The notes under the pieces are model-generated. The model was not told the origin of the DNA. It saw nothing but the letters and a program-made list of their open reading frames with translations, and ran no database searches. From JADLHS01 sp964561105 (lineage in GTDB: Bacteria > Verrucomicrobiota > Verrucomicrobiia > Limisphaerales > JADLHS01), in assembly GCA_964561105.1 (NCBI GenBank), contig CAZLOH010000013.1, positions 39,028-103,027 on the forward strand: 64,000 nt of DNA, written 5' to 3'. Made by a program: the position numbers and the translations under genes. Shown one piece after another: positions 16,570 through 24,882 of this stretch (position 1 is its first letter; every line of letters starts with the position of its first letter).

Positions 16570-17870
16570 CCGCCCGTCGGCGAGTTGCGATCACGGGCAT
16601 TGGATTGGTCACTCCGCTGGGCAACGACCGGGCGAGCACCTGGACCCACCTGCTAGCGGGGCGCAGCGGGATCGGACCCATTACCCATTTCGACGCGAGC
16701 GGCTTTACGGCCCGCATTGGCGCCGAGGTGAAAAATTTTACGGGCCGCGGCCTGTCCGACCGCAAGCTGGCCAAGTTCGCCACGCGCACGCACCGCTTCG
16801 CGCTGGCGGCGGCGGAGGAGGCGCTGGTGGATGCGGGAATCCGGCCGGGCGCGAGCAACGCCGAGCGTTGGGGCTTGAGCGTGGGCGCGGGAATGATGGG
16901 GATGGAGTTCAGCGAACTGGAAACCGTTCACGCACATTGCGGCCGGACCGGTGAATTCGATCCGGTTGGCTTGTTGGACGAGGAGTTTCCCGCCGATCCG
17001 GTCGCCTTTTGCCGCAGTCAAACCAACACCGGACTGGCGTTGCTCACGCGGCACTTCGACATTCGCGGCTATGCGACCTCCGTTCACACTGCGTGCGCCT
17101 CCGGCGGCCAGGCGGTCGGCACGGCGTTGAAGACCATTCGCCGGGGCCACGCGGATTTCATGCTTGCGGGCGGCTACGACTCGATGCTCAACCCGATTGG
17201 TTTGTCCGGCTTCTGCCTGTTGGGAGCGCTCTCGACGGACAACGCCACACCCACCCGCGCCAGTCGTCCTTTTGATGCCACCCGCAACGGCTTCGTGCTC
17301 GGCGAGGGCGCCGGTTTCCTGGTGTTGGAGGAATGGGAATCCGCCCGGCGACGCGGCGCCCGCGTTTACGCCGAGCTGGCGGGCGACGGCAATTCCTTGA
17401 GCAGCTACCGCATTACGGATTCACCGCCGAATGGCGATGGCCCCATCCAGTCCATCCAGCAGGCGCTGGCGGACGCGGGATTGACGCCGGAAGCGTTGGA
17501 CTACGTGAACGCTCACGGCACATCCACCCTGATGAATGACCAGAGCGAGTGTGCCGCGCTCCGCGTGGTGTTGGACAACCAGGTGGACCGGGTGGCCGTC
17601 AGCTCCACCAAAAGTTGTCTCGGCCATTTGATCGCCGCCGCCGGCGCGGTCGAAGCCGCATTCTGTGCGCTCGCGATCCACCACGGCGTCGCGCCCGTGA
17701 ACGCCAACCTCGAAACACCCGATCCCAATTGCGCCGTCAATCTCGTGCGCGGCCAATCCCAGCGCATGCGCATCCGGGCCGCGATCTCGAATTCGTTTGG
17801 CTTTGGCGGCTCGAACAGTTGCCTGGCCTTCCGTCACCCCGACGAAGTCCACCTCTCACCCTCCGCATGA
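16566..17870 (+). CDS. Beta-ketoacyl-ACP synthase (FabF/KAS II type)
   Basis: 434 residues. Thiolase-fold condensing enzyme with VAITGIGLVTPLGN at the start, the catalytic Cys in VHTACASGGQAVG, the first His in VNAHGTSTLMND and the second in SSTKSCLGHLIAAAG; the Cys-His-His triad is complete. The C-terminus has NSFGFGGSNSCLAF. It elongates acyl-ACP with malonyl-ACP. It is the first of two tandem ketosynthases; the start overlaps the dehydratase stop. Confidence 0.88.
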   Translation: MTARRRVAITGIGLVTPLGNDRASTWTHLLAGRSGIGPITHFDASGFTARIGAEVKNFTGRGLSDRKLAKFATRTHRFALAAAEEALVDAGIRPGASNAERWGLSVGAGMMGMEFSELETVHAHCGRTGEFDPVGLLDEEFPADPVAFCRSQTNTGLALLTRHFDIRGYATSVHTACASGGQAVGTALKTIRRGHADFMLAGGYDSMLNPIGLSGFCLLGALSTDNATPTRASRPFDATRNGFVLGEGAGFLVLEEWESARRRGARVYAELAGDGNSLSSYRITDSPPNGDGPIQSIQQALADAGLTPEALDYVNAHGTSTLMNDQSECAALRVVLDNQVDRVAVSSTKSCLGHLIAAAGAVEAAFCALAIHHGVAPVNANLETPDPNCAVNLVRGQSQRMRIRAAISNSFGFGGSNSCLAFRHPDEVHLSPSA

Positions 17871-19156
17871 GCTCGGCCGTACGCATTGTCATCACTGGGA
17901 CGGGCGCGGTTTGCGGCGCCGGGCTGGGGACGGCTGCCATTTGGGAATCGGTGCTCCAGGGGCGTTCCGCGATTGCTCCGCTCAAACAATGGGACGCGAG
18001 TGGCTGGCCCGTGGGCATTGCGGCGGAAGTGACCGGCGTGGACAACCGGGCTTTGGTGGATGATCGCAAGCTGCACAAAATCGTCTCGCGCACCGACCTG
18101 TTCGGACTTTACGCCGCCGATGCCGCCATCCAGGAATCCGGCCTGACCGCCTATCGCGACACGTTGGACGCTGCTGGAGTGGCCCGGTTCAATGATCGCA
18201 GCGGTGTGCTGGCCGGCTCGGGTGGCGGCGCGTACCGCGGCAACTATGATTTCTTTCCGCTGCTCACCGCCGCCGGAGGCAGTCTGGAAAAATTCGGGCG
18301 CGAACTGAGCGACACGGTCAACCCGATGTGGTTGCTCAAGCACCTGCCGAATAATGTGGTTTGCCACATCGGCATCCGGCACAACTTCAAAGGCACGAAC
18401 GCCTGCATCACCAATCAGTGTGTCGGCGGGGTGATGGCGGTGGCCGAAGCGGCAGCGTCCATCCGCGACGGTGAAGCCGACCGCGCCGTTGCCATCGGTC
18501 ACGACGCGGCCATTGAACCCGAAACGGTCCTGCATTACTTCAATCTGGGTTTGCTTTCCCGAACGGCGGTTCGTTCGTTCGACACGGAACGCGATGGCAC
18601 CGTCTTCGGCGAGGGCGCGGCGGGCGTCGTGCTCGAAAAAGAAGCTGACGCGAAGAGTCGGGGCGCAAAAATTCTCGGCGAATTTCTTGGTTCCGGTTGC
18701 GTGACCGAAGCCACGGGCATTGTGGATGTGCGCCCGGATGGCGATGGACCGGCCCGCGCAATGCAACTGGCTTTGGCCAACGCCGGATTGTCGCCGAATG
18801 AAGTGGGGATGATCGTCGCCCACGGCAACGGCACGCGGCCATCGGACGCATCGGAAGCGGTCGCCATTCGCCGCGTCTTTGGGGTGTCACCGCCGCCGGT
18901 CACCGCGTTCAAGTGGGCGGCGGGGCATTTGATCGCCGCCTCGGGCACGCTGGATCTCGTGCTGGCCTTGCAGGCATTGCGGAACGGTTTTGCTCCCGGC
19001 ACCGCTACGTTGAAAACTCTGGACCCGGCGCTGGCGCCCCTGCCCGTTTCTTCCTTGCCGCAAAAGCTGCGGGGCGACACGGCCCTGATCAGTTGCCGTG
19101 GCTTCGGTGGAATGAACGTCGCCCTGGTGATTCGCGCGGCGCCGGCCGGCGCATGA
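17867..19156 (+). CDS. Second beta-ketoacyl synthase, divergent
   Basis: 429 residues from an ATG overlapping the previous stop. Condensing-enzyme fold with ITGTGAVCGAGLGTA, a Cys in ITNQCVGGVMAVAEA aligned with the catalytic position, His in IVAHGNGTRPSD, and Lys/His in FKWAAGHLIAASG. The triad looks intact, so this is not a typical Cys-less chain-length factor. The motifs around the active site are unusual (NQCVGG for the common TACASG), which suggests a different acyl or starter substrate. It may pair with the previous enzyme as a heterodimer (inference). Confidence 0.83.
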   Translation: MSSAVRIVITGTGAVCGAGLGTAAIWESVLQGRSAIAPLKQWDASGWPVGIAAEVTGVDNRALVDDRKLHKIVSRTDLFGLYAADAAIQESGLTAYRDTLDAAGVARFNDRSGVLAGSGGGAYRGNYDFFPLLTAAGGSLEKFGRELSDTVNPMWLLKHLPNNVVCHIGIRHNFKGTNACITNQCVGGVMAVAEAAASIRDGEADRAVAIGHDAAIEPETVLHYFNLGLLSRTAVRSFDTERDGTVFGEGAAGVVLEKEADAKSRGAKILGEFLGSGCVTEATGIVDVRPDGDGPARAMQLALANAGLSPNEVGMIVAHGNGTRPSDASEAVAIRRVFGVSPPPVTAFKWAAGHLIAASGTLDLVLALQALRNGFAPGTATLKTLDPALAPLPVSSLPQKLRGDTALISCRGFGGMNVALVIRAAPAGA

Positions 19157-20373
19157 AGGCGGAAACTCCTCCCGGCGCACGCTGCGGCCTTGACACCGTC
19201 GAACTCGCGCGGGTGGCGAAATTGCTGGAGGGCAAATCCCCGGAAGCGCTCACCGAACTCTTCACCGAACAGGAATTGCTCGATGCGGGCACGGGCGCGG
19301 GTCGGGTGGCGAGTCTGGCCGGACGGTTCGCCGCCAAGGAAGCCTGTTGCAAACTCTTCCCGCGCGAACTGGCTTTGGGGCGAATCACGGCGGCGGATTT
19401 CGGCATTCGTCGTGACGCTTATGGCGCGCCCGTGGTTGAACCGGGGGACAACGCCCAGGTGGTGTTGGACCACAACCGCATCGCTGGCATCCGGGTTTCG
19501 ATCACGCACACTGAGGTCAGCGCCTCCGCAGTGGCGTGGGCCGAGCCGAGGCCGACCGCCGTTCCGTGGTTTGGCAAGTTCTTCTACCATTTGCTGCCCT
19601 ATCGTCGCCGCGTGGTGTTTGGCAACCTGCGCCGCGTATTTGGTGACCGCCTGCCCGAGTCGGAGTTGGTTCGGCTCGCGCAAGCCTACTACGCCCACTA
19701 CATCCGCTTCTTGATCGAGTTCGTGCGCCTGCCGTTCATGTCCGCGCGGAAACGCGGCGACTGGATTCGCGTCGAGAACATGGAATCGCCCCTGCGCGCC
19801 TACGCACAAGGCAAAGGAGTGCTCCTGCTCACGGGTCATTTTGGAAATTTTGAGGTGGCCACCGTCGCCGGCATCGGTCAGTTCCCGCAGTATCGCGGTC
19901 TGTTGCACTTTGTGCGACGGGAATTGAAACCGCGCTGGTTGAATGCCTTCATCACCGCACGTTCCCGGCGGGCCGGTTTCGGCACGCTCTCCAAGCGTGG
20001 TTCGCTGGACGCCATCCTCGACCTGCTGGCCAAGGGCGCGCTGATCGTGTTTGTCTTTGATCAACACGCCGGTACGCGCGACGGCATTCCCGTGGATTTC
20101 TTCGGTCACCCCGCCGGCACATTCAAGAGTCTCGCGCTGATTGCGCTAACGACGGGCGCTCCGGTCATCCCGGCCTCGAGTTGGCGCGAACCGGACGGGA
20201 CCCACGTCCTGCGCTTCGAGGAGCCGTTGCCGCTGATTGAATGTGAAAATGTGAGTGAAGCGATTCGCCGGAACACCCGCGCCTACAACGCCACCCTCGA
20301 GCGACTGCTGCTGCGCCATCCCGAGCAATGGGTTTGGATGCATCGTCGCTGGAAACTGGACGCCAAGGATTGA
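19153..20373 (+). CDS. AcpS-LpxL fusion: phosphopantetheinyl transferase plus lysophospholipid acyltransferase
   Basis: 406 residues, two domains in one frame. Residues 4-133 resemble holo-ACP synthase: CGLDTVELARVAKLL, LFTEQELLDA, AGRFAAKEACCKLF and IRVSITHTEVSASAVAW. Residues 137-406 resemble LpxL/HtrB acyltransferases: FFYHLLPYRRRVVFGNLRRV, LLLTGHFGNFEVATV (HX4E motif, His near 229), FDQHAGTRDGIPVDFFG and WVWMHRRWK. The domains meet near EPRPTAVPWFGKFFY with no frameshift. The protein could both charge the operon's ACP and transfer the finished acyl chain to a lipid acceptor. It is the last gene of the operon (ATGA overlap upstream). Confidence 0.85.
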   Translation: MKAETPPGARCGLDTVELARVAKLLEGKSPEALTELFTEQELLDAGTGAGRVASLAGRFAAKEACCKLFPRELALGRITAADFGIRRDAYGAPVVEPGDNAQVVLDHNRIAGIRVSITHTEVSASAVAWAEPRPTAVPWFGKFFYHLLPYRRRVVFGNLRRVFGDRLPESELVRLAQAYYAHYIRFLIEFVRLPFMSARKRGDWIRVENMESPLRAYAQGKGVLLLTGHFGNFEVATVAGIGQFPQYRGLLHFVRRELKPRWLNAFITARSRRAGFGTLSKRGSLDAILDLLAKGALIVFVFDQHAGTRDGIPVDFFGHPAGTFKSLALIALTTGAPVIPASSWREPDGTHVLRFEEPLPLIECENVSEAIRRNTRAYNATLERLLLRHPEQWVWMHRRWKLDAKD

Positions 20374-20441
20374 ACTCACCGAAACGACACTTCCGTCGGG
20401 TGAAAAAATTCCAGCCCGATTTCACGCTTTGAATCGCAGAA

Positions 20442-20516
20442 CCGTAGCCGCCGACGTGAGGAGGCGGAAAAGACAGCTGGTCCGCAGAGTCCGCCTCGTT
20501 ACCTCGGCGGCTACGG
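20442..20516. repeat. GTAGCC palindromic element, intergenic copy 1
   Basis: Left arm GTAGCCGCCGACGTGAGGAG plus GCGGA, right arm TCCGCCTCGTTACCTCGGCG plus GCTAC, about 20 bp loop: an imperfect 75-bp palindrome. The same arms recur at 38364 (inside a CDS), 59769 (intergenic) and, degraded, at 32736 (inside glnE). The surrounding spacer 20374-20639 holds nothing else. Confidence 0.8.
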
Positions 20517-20639
20517 CGGGAAGCTGCATGGAGCGGTCCACGCGAATTTAAGTCCGACTGCCGGGAGTAGCGCTTGAAATTCCTGGCGAGGCGACCTTAA
20601 ACTCGATTTTTCATCAACCAACCATTCAATTCCTAACGC

Positions 20640-22031
20640 GTGAAAATCAAAGTCAACGGTGCAGCGGGCGGTGAAGTCACCGGGTCCGCCTACCTCGTGG
20701 AAACCGATCAAGCCCGGGTGCTGGTGGATTGCGGCATGTTCCAGGGGGGCAAGAAAACTGAGTCGCTCAATCAGCTTCCCCTCGAACCGGGACAAAAGCT
20801 TGACGCCGTCGTCATCACCCACGGGCATCTCGACCACACCGGACGGCTGCCGTTGCTGGCCAGGCACAACTATTCCCTGCCGGTGTATGCGACTCCCGCC
20901 ACCATCCAGATGTCCGCGCTCATCCTGCATGATTCGGCCCGTTTGCAGGCCAGCGATGCCGATCGGCACAATCGCAAGCGCCAGCGCGCAGGCGAGCCGG
21001 CCCTGGAGCCGCTCTACACCCCGGAGCAAACCGCGGCGATCTTGCAATGCTTCAAGCCCATCCCTTACTGGCAACCGGTCGCCGTGGCGCCCGGTGTGCA
21101 GGCCATCTGGTCCGAAGCCGGGCACATGCTGGGTTCGGCAAGCATTCAACTGATCGTACAGGAGTCCGGCCGGCAAAAGCGCGTGGTTTTCTCCGGCGAC
21201 CTGGGACCGAAGGGAGCGCCGATCCTGCGCGACTTCGAGCCATTCAAAAAGGCCGATCTCGTTTTTCTTGAATCCACGTACGGTGACCGTGACCACCCGC
21301 CGCTCGCTGAAACCGTCGAGAATTTCGTCAGCATCGTGAAGTCCGCCGCCAGCCAGCAGGGCAAAATCCTGGTGCCGACGTTTGCCGTGGGCCGCGCACA
21401 ACTCCTGACCACGCTGCTCGCGGAAACCTTTCGTAGCCGGGAGATCAAACCGTTTCCGCTGTTTCTCGACAGCCCGATGGCCATCGAAGCCACCAAAATC
21501 TACGAGCAACATCACGAGTTGTTTGATCAGGAGATGACCGACTTCCTCGCCGCCAAACCCATCCGGATGGATTTGAAAACGCTGACGCTCTGTCCGACCG
21601 CCGCCGATTCGATGAAGATCAACGATCAACCCGGACCGTTTCTGGTCATGGCCGGCGCGGGCATGTGCAACGGCGGACGCATTCTGCATCATCTCCGGCA
21701 CAATCTCTGGAAACCGGAGACGCACGTGCTGATCGTCGGTTACCAGAGCTATGAATCGCTCGGGCGGCGACTGGTTGAAGGCGACAAGGAGGTCAGCATC
21801 TTCGGCGAAAAAATCGCGGTCAAAGCGCAGGTGCATACCCTCAACGGATTCAGTGCCCACGCCGGGCAGACCGACTTGCTGAACTGGTTCAATGTCATCG
21901 CGCCCTGCCGGCCGCGCGTGGTGCTGACCCACGGTGAAAACGGCCCGCGCGAGGCGCTGGCCAGACTCATCCAGTCGCGCTTCCAGCTCCAGCCCGCCCT
22001 GCCCGAGTTGGGCGAAGTCATCGAATTGTAG
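20640..22031 (+). CDS. MBL-fold/beta-CASP RNA hydrolase (CPSF-like)
   Basis: 463 residues from GTG. The metallo-beta-lactamase motif THGHLDHTG is near residue 60, with further metal ligands in SEAGHMLGSASI, VFSGDLGPKG and LESTYGDRDH. The beta-CASP region follows (KILVPTFAVGRAQ, LFLDSPMA, VMAGAGMCNGGRILHH, HTLNGFSAHAGQTDLL, VLTHGE). This is the architecture of bacterial CPSF73-like ribonucleases. It likely processes RNA; the exact substrate is unknown. It stands alone between the lipid operon and ilvD. Confidence 0.9.
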   Translation: MKIKVNGAAGGEVTGSAYLVETDQARVLVDCGMFQGGKKTESLNQLPLEPGQKLDAVVITHGHLDHTGRLPLLARHNYSLPVYATPATIQMSALILHDSARLQASDADRHNRKRQRAGEPALEPLYTPEQTAAILQCFKPIPYWQPVAVAPGVQAIWSEAGHMLGSASIQLIVQESGRQKRVVFSGDLGPKGAPILRDFEPFKKADLVFLESTYGDRDHPPLAETVENFVSIVKSAASQQGKILVPTFAVGRAQLLTTLLAETFRSREIKPFPLFLDSPMAIEATKIYEQHHELFDQEMTDFLAAKPIRMDLKTLTLCPTAADSMKINDQPGPFLVMAGAGMCNGGRILHHLRHNLWKPETHVLIVGYQSYESLGRRLVEGDKEVSIFGEKIAVKAQVHTLNGFSAHAGQTDLLNWFNVIAPCRPRVVLTHGENGPREALARLIQSRFQLQPALPELGEVIEL

Positions 22032-22264
22032 GCGCGCCGCTTGGCAGATCGGTTGGGGCAGGTGCAAACCGGTCCGCGTGCTGACGGATCACACCTCGGC
22101 GTCGGCAGGTTGTTTGGCTTCAAAACGATTACGATTTCCGCAGCGGCGCAACGGCCCGCGAACCGCTGAGATCATTTCGATGCTCCACTGCTTGCACCGC
22201 TCCGCACGCCACGATTCGGAGACGCCTTGCTCCCTTGCCCTGTTTCCGCCACATTGTGCCTCCG

Positions 22265-24058
22265 ATGAAACAGAAATCGTCAGCCACCAAAGAGATTAAC
22301 CTGCGCCCGTTCTCCAGCGGTCTCCTGGACGGACCGCACCGCGCCGCCGCCCGCTCCATGCTTTATCCCGTCGGATTCACCGAGGAGGATTTCAAAAAGC
22401 CCCTCATCGGCATCGCCTCGACCTGGAGCAACGTCACGCCGTGCAACATGCACATTGATAAACTCGCGCTCGAAGCGGAGAAAGGCGCGAATGCCGGCGG
22501 CGGCAAGGCCATCGTCTTCAATACCATCACCGTCTCCGACGGCATCTCGAACGGCAACGAAGGCATGAAATACTCACTCGTTTCGCGCGAGGTCATCGCT
22601 GATTCGATTGAAACGGTCGTCGGCTGCGGCGGCATGGACGGCTACGTCGCCATCGGTGGTTGCGACAAGAACATGCCCGGCGCTATGATCTGCATGGCCC
22701 GCATGAACCGCCCCGCCGTGTTCGTCTATGGCGGAACGATTCTCCCCGGTTGCCTGACGACGGGTGGGGCGAGCGTACCCGCGAGCCGATCTGGTGAAGG
22801 TGATGCGTCTGCGGCTCGCGAGGACGCTCGCCCCACCACCAAGGAACTCGACATCGTTTCCGTCTTTGAAGCGATCGGCCAGCACGCCGCCGGCAAGCTC
22901 AACGACGAGGAATTGCACGCCGTGGAATCCTGCGCGATTCCCGGCGCGGGCGCCTGCGGCGGCATGTACACCGCCAACACCATGGCCAGCGCGATCGAAG
23001 CGCTCGGCATGAGTTTGCCCAACAGCTCCGCGCAAAACGCCATTTCCCCCGCCAAGCTGGACGATTGCCGCCGCGCCGGCGCCGCCGTCGTCGAGATGTT
23101 GCGCCTCGGCCTCAAGCCCCGCGACATCCTCACGAAGAAAGCCTTTGAGAACGCCATCACCGTCGTCATCGCACTCGGCGGTTCGACGAATGCCGTGTTG
23201 CACCTGCTGGCCATCGCCAGCGCCGCAGATGTGAAGCTCAACATTGACGACTTCACGCGCATCGGCAAACACGTGCCCGTGCTGGCCGATTTGAAGCCCA
23301 GCGGCAAATACAGCATGAGCGCGCTCGTCGCCATCGGCGGCATCCGTCCGCTCATGAAGACGCTGCTCGACGCCGGGTTGCTCCACGGCGATTGCCTCAC
23401 CGTCACCGGCGAAACCATGGCCGAGACGCTTGCCGCCGTGAAACCTTATCCGAACGGACAGCAAATCATCCGCTCGCTCGACAATCCCATCAAGAAAGAC
23501 AGCCACCTCGTCATCTTTTACGGCAACCTCGCGCCTGAAGGCGCGGTCGGAAAGATCACCGGCAAGGAAGGCTCGCGCTTTGAAGGCAAAGCCATCGTGT
23601 TCGAGGGCGAAGAGAAGGCGCTGGATGCCATTCTCAACGGCACGGTGAAAGCGGGTCATGTCATTGTTATCCGCAGCGAAGGACCGAAAGGCGGACCGGG
23701 CATGCGGGAAATGCTTGCGCCCACCAGCGCCATCATGGGCAAGGGCCTTGGCAAGGACGTGGCGCTGCTCACCGACGGACGTTTCAGCGGTGGCAGCCAC
23801 GGCTTCGTCGTCGGCCACGTCACGCCAGAATCCTACGTGGGCGGCCCAATCGCCCTCGTGAAGAACGGCGATCGGATCAGCATTGATTCCGTCAAACGCA
23901 CCCTCACGCTCGACGTGCCCGCGAAGGAACTGGCCCGGCGCAAGAAGGCGTGGAAGAAACCCGCCCCGCGTTACCCGCGCGGAGTGCTCGCCAAATTCGC
24001 CGCTCACGTCACCAGCGCCAGCGAAGGCGCCGTGACGGATACGGATTTGAAGCTTTGA
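22265..24058 (+). CDS. ilvD: Dihydroxy-acid dehydratase with in-frame palindromic insert
   Basis: 597 residues; ATG at 22265 chosen because NLRPFSSGLLDG is the usual start. Fe-S cysteines lie in GCGGMDGYVAIGGCDKNMPGAM and ESCAIPGAGACGGMYTANTMA, and the C-terminus has TDGRFSGGSHGFVVGHVTPE. It dehydrates 2,3-dihydroxy acids in valine and isoleucine synthesis. Between YGGTILPG and KELDIVSVFEAIG are about 30 extra residues that ordinary IlvD lacks; their DNA is a strong inverted repeat (22763-22837). The 3' end is duplicated at 24798. Confidence 0.95.
   Translation: MKQKSSATKEINLRPFSSGLLDGPHRAAARSMLYPVGFTEEDFKKPLIGIASTWSNVTPCNMHIDKLALEAEKGANAGGGKAIVFNTITVSDGISNGNEGMKYSLVSREVIADSIETVVGCGGMDGYVAIGGCDKNMPGAMICMARMNRPAVFVYGGTILPGCLTTGGASVPASRSGEGDASAAREDARPTTKELDIVSVFEAIGQHAAGKLNDEELHAVESCAIPGAGACGGMYTANTMASAIEALGMSLPNSSAQNAISPAKLDDCRRAGAAVVEMLRLGLKPRDILTKKAFENAITVVIALGGSTNAVLHLLAIASAADVKLNIDDFTRIGKHVPVLADLKPSGKYSMSALVAIGGIRPLMKTLLDAGLLHGDCLTVTGETMAETLAAVKPYPNGQQIIRSLDNPIKKDSHLVIFYGNLAPEGAVGKITGKEGSRFEGKAIVFEGEEKALDAILNGTVKAGHVIVIRSEGPKGGPGMREMLAPTSAIMGKGLGKDVALLTDGRFSGGSHGFVVGHVTPESYVGGPIALVKNGDRISIDSVKRTLTLDVPAKELARRKKAWKKPAPRYPRGVLAKFAAHVTSASEGAVTDTDLKL
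22763..22837. repeat. Palindromic element inserted in frame within ilvD
   Basis: GGTGGGGCGAGCGT-acc-CGCGAGCCG (22763-22788) is the inverted complement of CGGCTCGCG-agg-ACGCTCGCCCCACC (22812-22837), with a 23-bp loop. It is translated as about 25 residues (roughly IlvD 167-191) and keeps the frame. Its arms differ from those of the GTAGCC family. Confidence 0.8.
23984..24058 (+). repeat. ilvD 3' end, original of a direct duplication
   Basis: The last 75 bp of ilvD (VLAKFAAHVTSASEG to the stop) recur at 24798-24872 with about 86 % identity by eye. The two copies flank the zeta-toxin-like cassette. Confidence 0.85.
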
Positions 24059-24064
24059 TCTTCA

Positions 24065-24625
24065 ATGCCTGCGCCGAAACCAGCCCTGTATTTGATTGCC
24101 GGGTGCAACGGCGCTGGTAAAACCACGTTCGCCAAGGAATTCCTTCCGCACGAAGTGAAATGCCTTCGCTTTCTCAATGCGGATGAGATTGCTCGCGGAC
24201 TGTCACCTTTGAAACCCAGCGCTGGGGCAGCCTAAGCCGTACGCTTGCTACTCAAGCAAGTGGACGATTGCTTGCGCCGTCGCGAAACGCTCGCGCTCGA
24301 AAGCACGCTGAGCGGCAAGACCTACTTCCGCCTCTTCCGGCAAGCGTTGAACCTCGGCTATGAAATCGAGTTGCACTACCTCTGGCTCTCAACTCCTCAA
24401 CACGCCATTGACCGGGTTCGGCTACGCGTAAAACAAGGTGGGCATCCTGTTCCCGCCGCCGACATCCGCCGCCGGTTCAAACGCAGCCAGGAGCATCTGC
24501 TGGCGGATTATCTTCCGCTCGCCAGCCGCTGGATCATCTGGGACAGCCGTGTGTTGCCCGCCAAACGATTGGCAATTTCCGGAATAGATGATATTGAAAC
24601 AGTGCGACGATTGATCGCCCCATGA
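24065..24625 (+). pseudogene. Zeta-toxin-like kinase with in-frame stop
   Basis: The frame starts MPAPKPALYLIAGCNGAGKTT, a Walker A typical of zeta-type P-loop kinases (AAA_33), then FLNADEIARGLSP. A TAA at 24233 interrupts it after SAGAA. The same frame continues at once with VRLLLKQVDDCLRRRETLALESTLSGKTYFRLF and YEIELHYLWLS to 24625, as expected of the rest of the family. Zeta kinases phosphorylate UDP-sugars or other small molecules and can be toxic; an inactivated copy would be harmless. Only 6 bp separate it from the ilvD stop. Reinitiation downstream of TAA seems unlikely to yield activity, because the P-loop is lost. Confidence 0.7.
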
Positions 24626-24792
24626 AATCCAACAGACATAAGCCCCGCAAAGCCGACAAAGTTCCCGCCTTTGTCGCGCGCGCCGAACGCGCCATGCGCC
24701 GCGCCGCCCAAGGCGTGCGTTCCCAGAATCGCGCATTGAAACTTCCCGTGGTTGTCTGGCAGAACGGCAAGGTGGTTGAAAAGCCCGCATGA
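24622..24792 (+). CDS. Small protein partner of the zeta-like toxin
   Basis: 56 residues from ATG (24622), overlapping the kinase stop by ATGA. Basic N-terminus (MKSNRHKPRKADKVPAF), then ERAMRRAAQGVRSQNRAL and PVVVWQNGKVVEKPA. The overlap and size suit a cognate antitoxin or accessory factor of a two-gene module. Sequence alone does not prove this. It ends right before the duplicated ilvD 3' end. Confidence 0.55.
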   Translation: MKSNRHKPRKADKVPAFVARAERAMRRAAQGVRSQNRALKLPVVVWQNGKVVEKPA

Positions 24793-24797
24793 GTCAC

Positions 24798-24872
24798 GCG
24801 CTCACCAAATTCACCGCGCACGTCACCAGCGCCGGCGAAGGCGCGGTGACGGACAGGGATTTGAAGTTGTAA
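24798..24872 (+). repeat. Duplicated ilvD 3' end
   Basis: This stretch encodes ALTKFTAHVTSAGEGAV, DRDLKL and a TAA, matching the ilvD C-terminus (VLAKFAAHVTSASEGAV, DTDLKL, stop) in frame and length. It is the downstream boundary of the inserted zeta cassette and directly precedes the next accessory gene (24883). Confidence 0.85.
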
Positions 24873-24882
24873 ATTCAAGCCC

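Noticed and set aside
17867..19156. Calling the second ketosynthase a chain-length factor
   Set aside because: A cysteine aligns with the catalytic position and both histidines and the lysine are present, so loss of condensation activity is not supported.
18535..20109. 524-residue minus-strand ORF across the ketosynthase and AcpS-LpxL genes
   Set aside because: A shadow of high-GC codon usage; the plus-strand genes have complete active sites and overlapping starts.
24059..24872. Group I/II intron or IS element at the ilvD end
   Set aside because: No transposase, terminal inverted repeats or intron domains are present; only a toxin-like gene pair lies between the duplicated ends.
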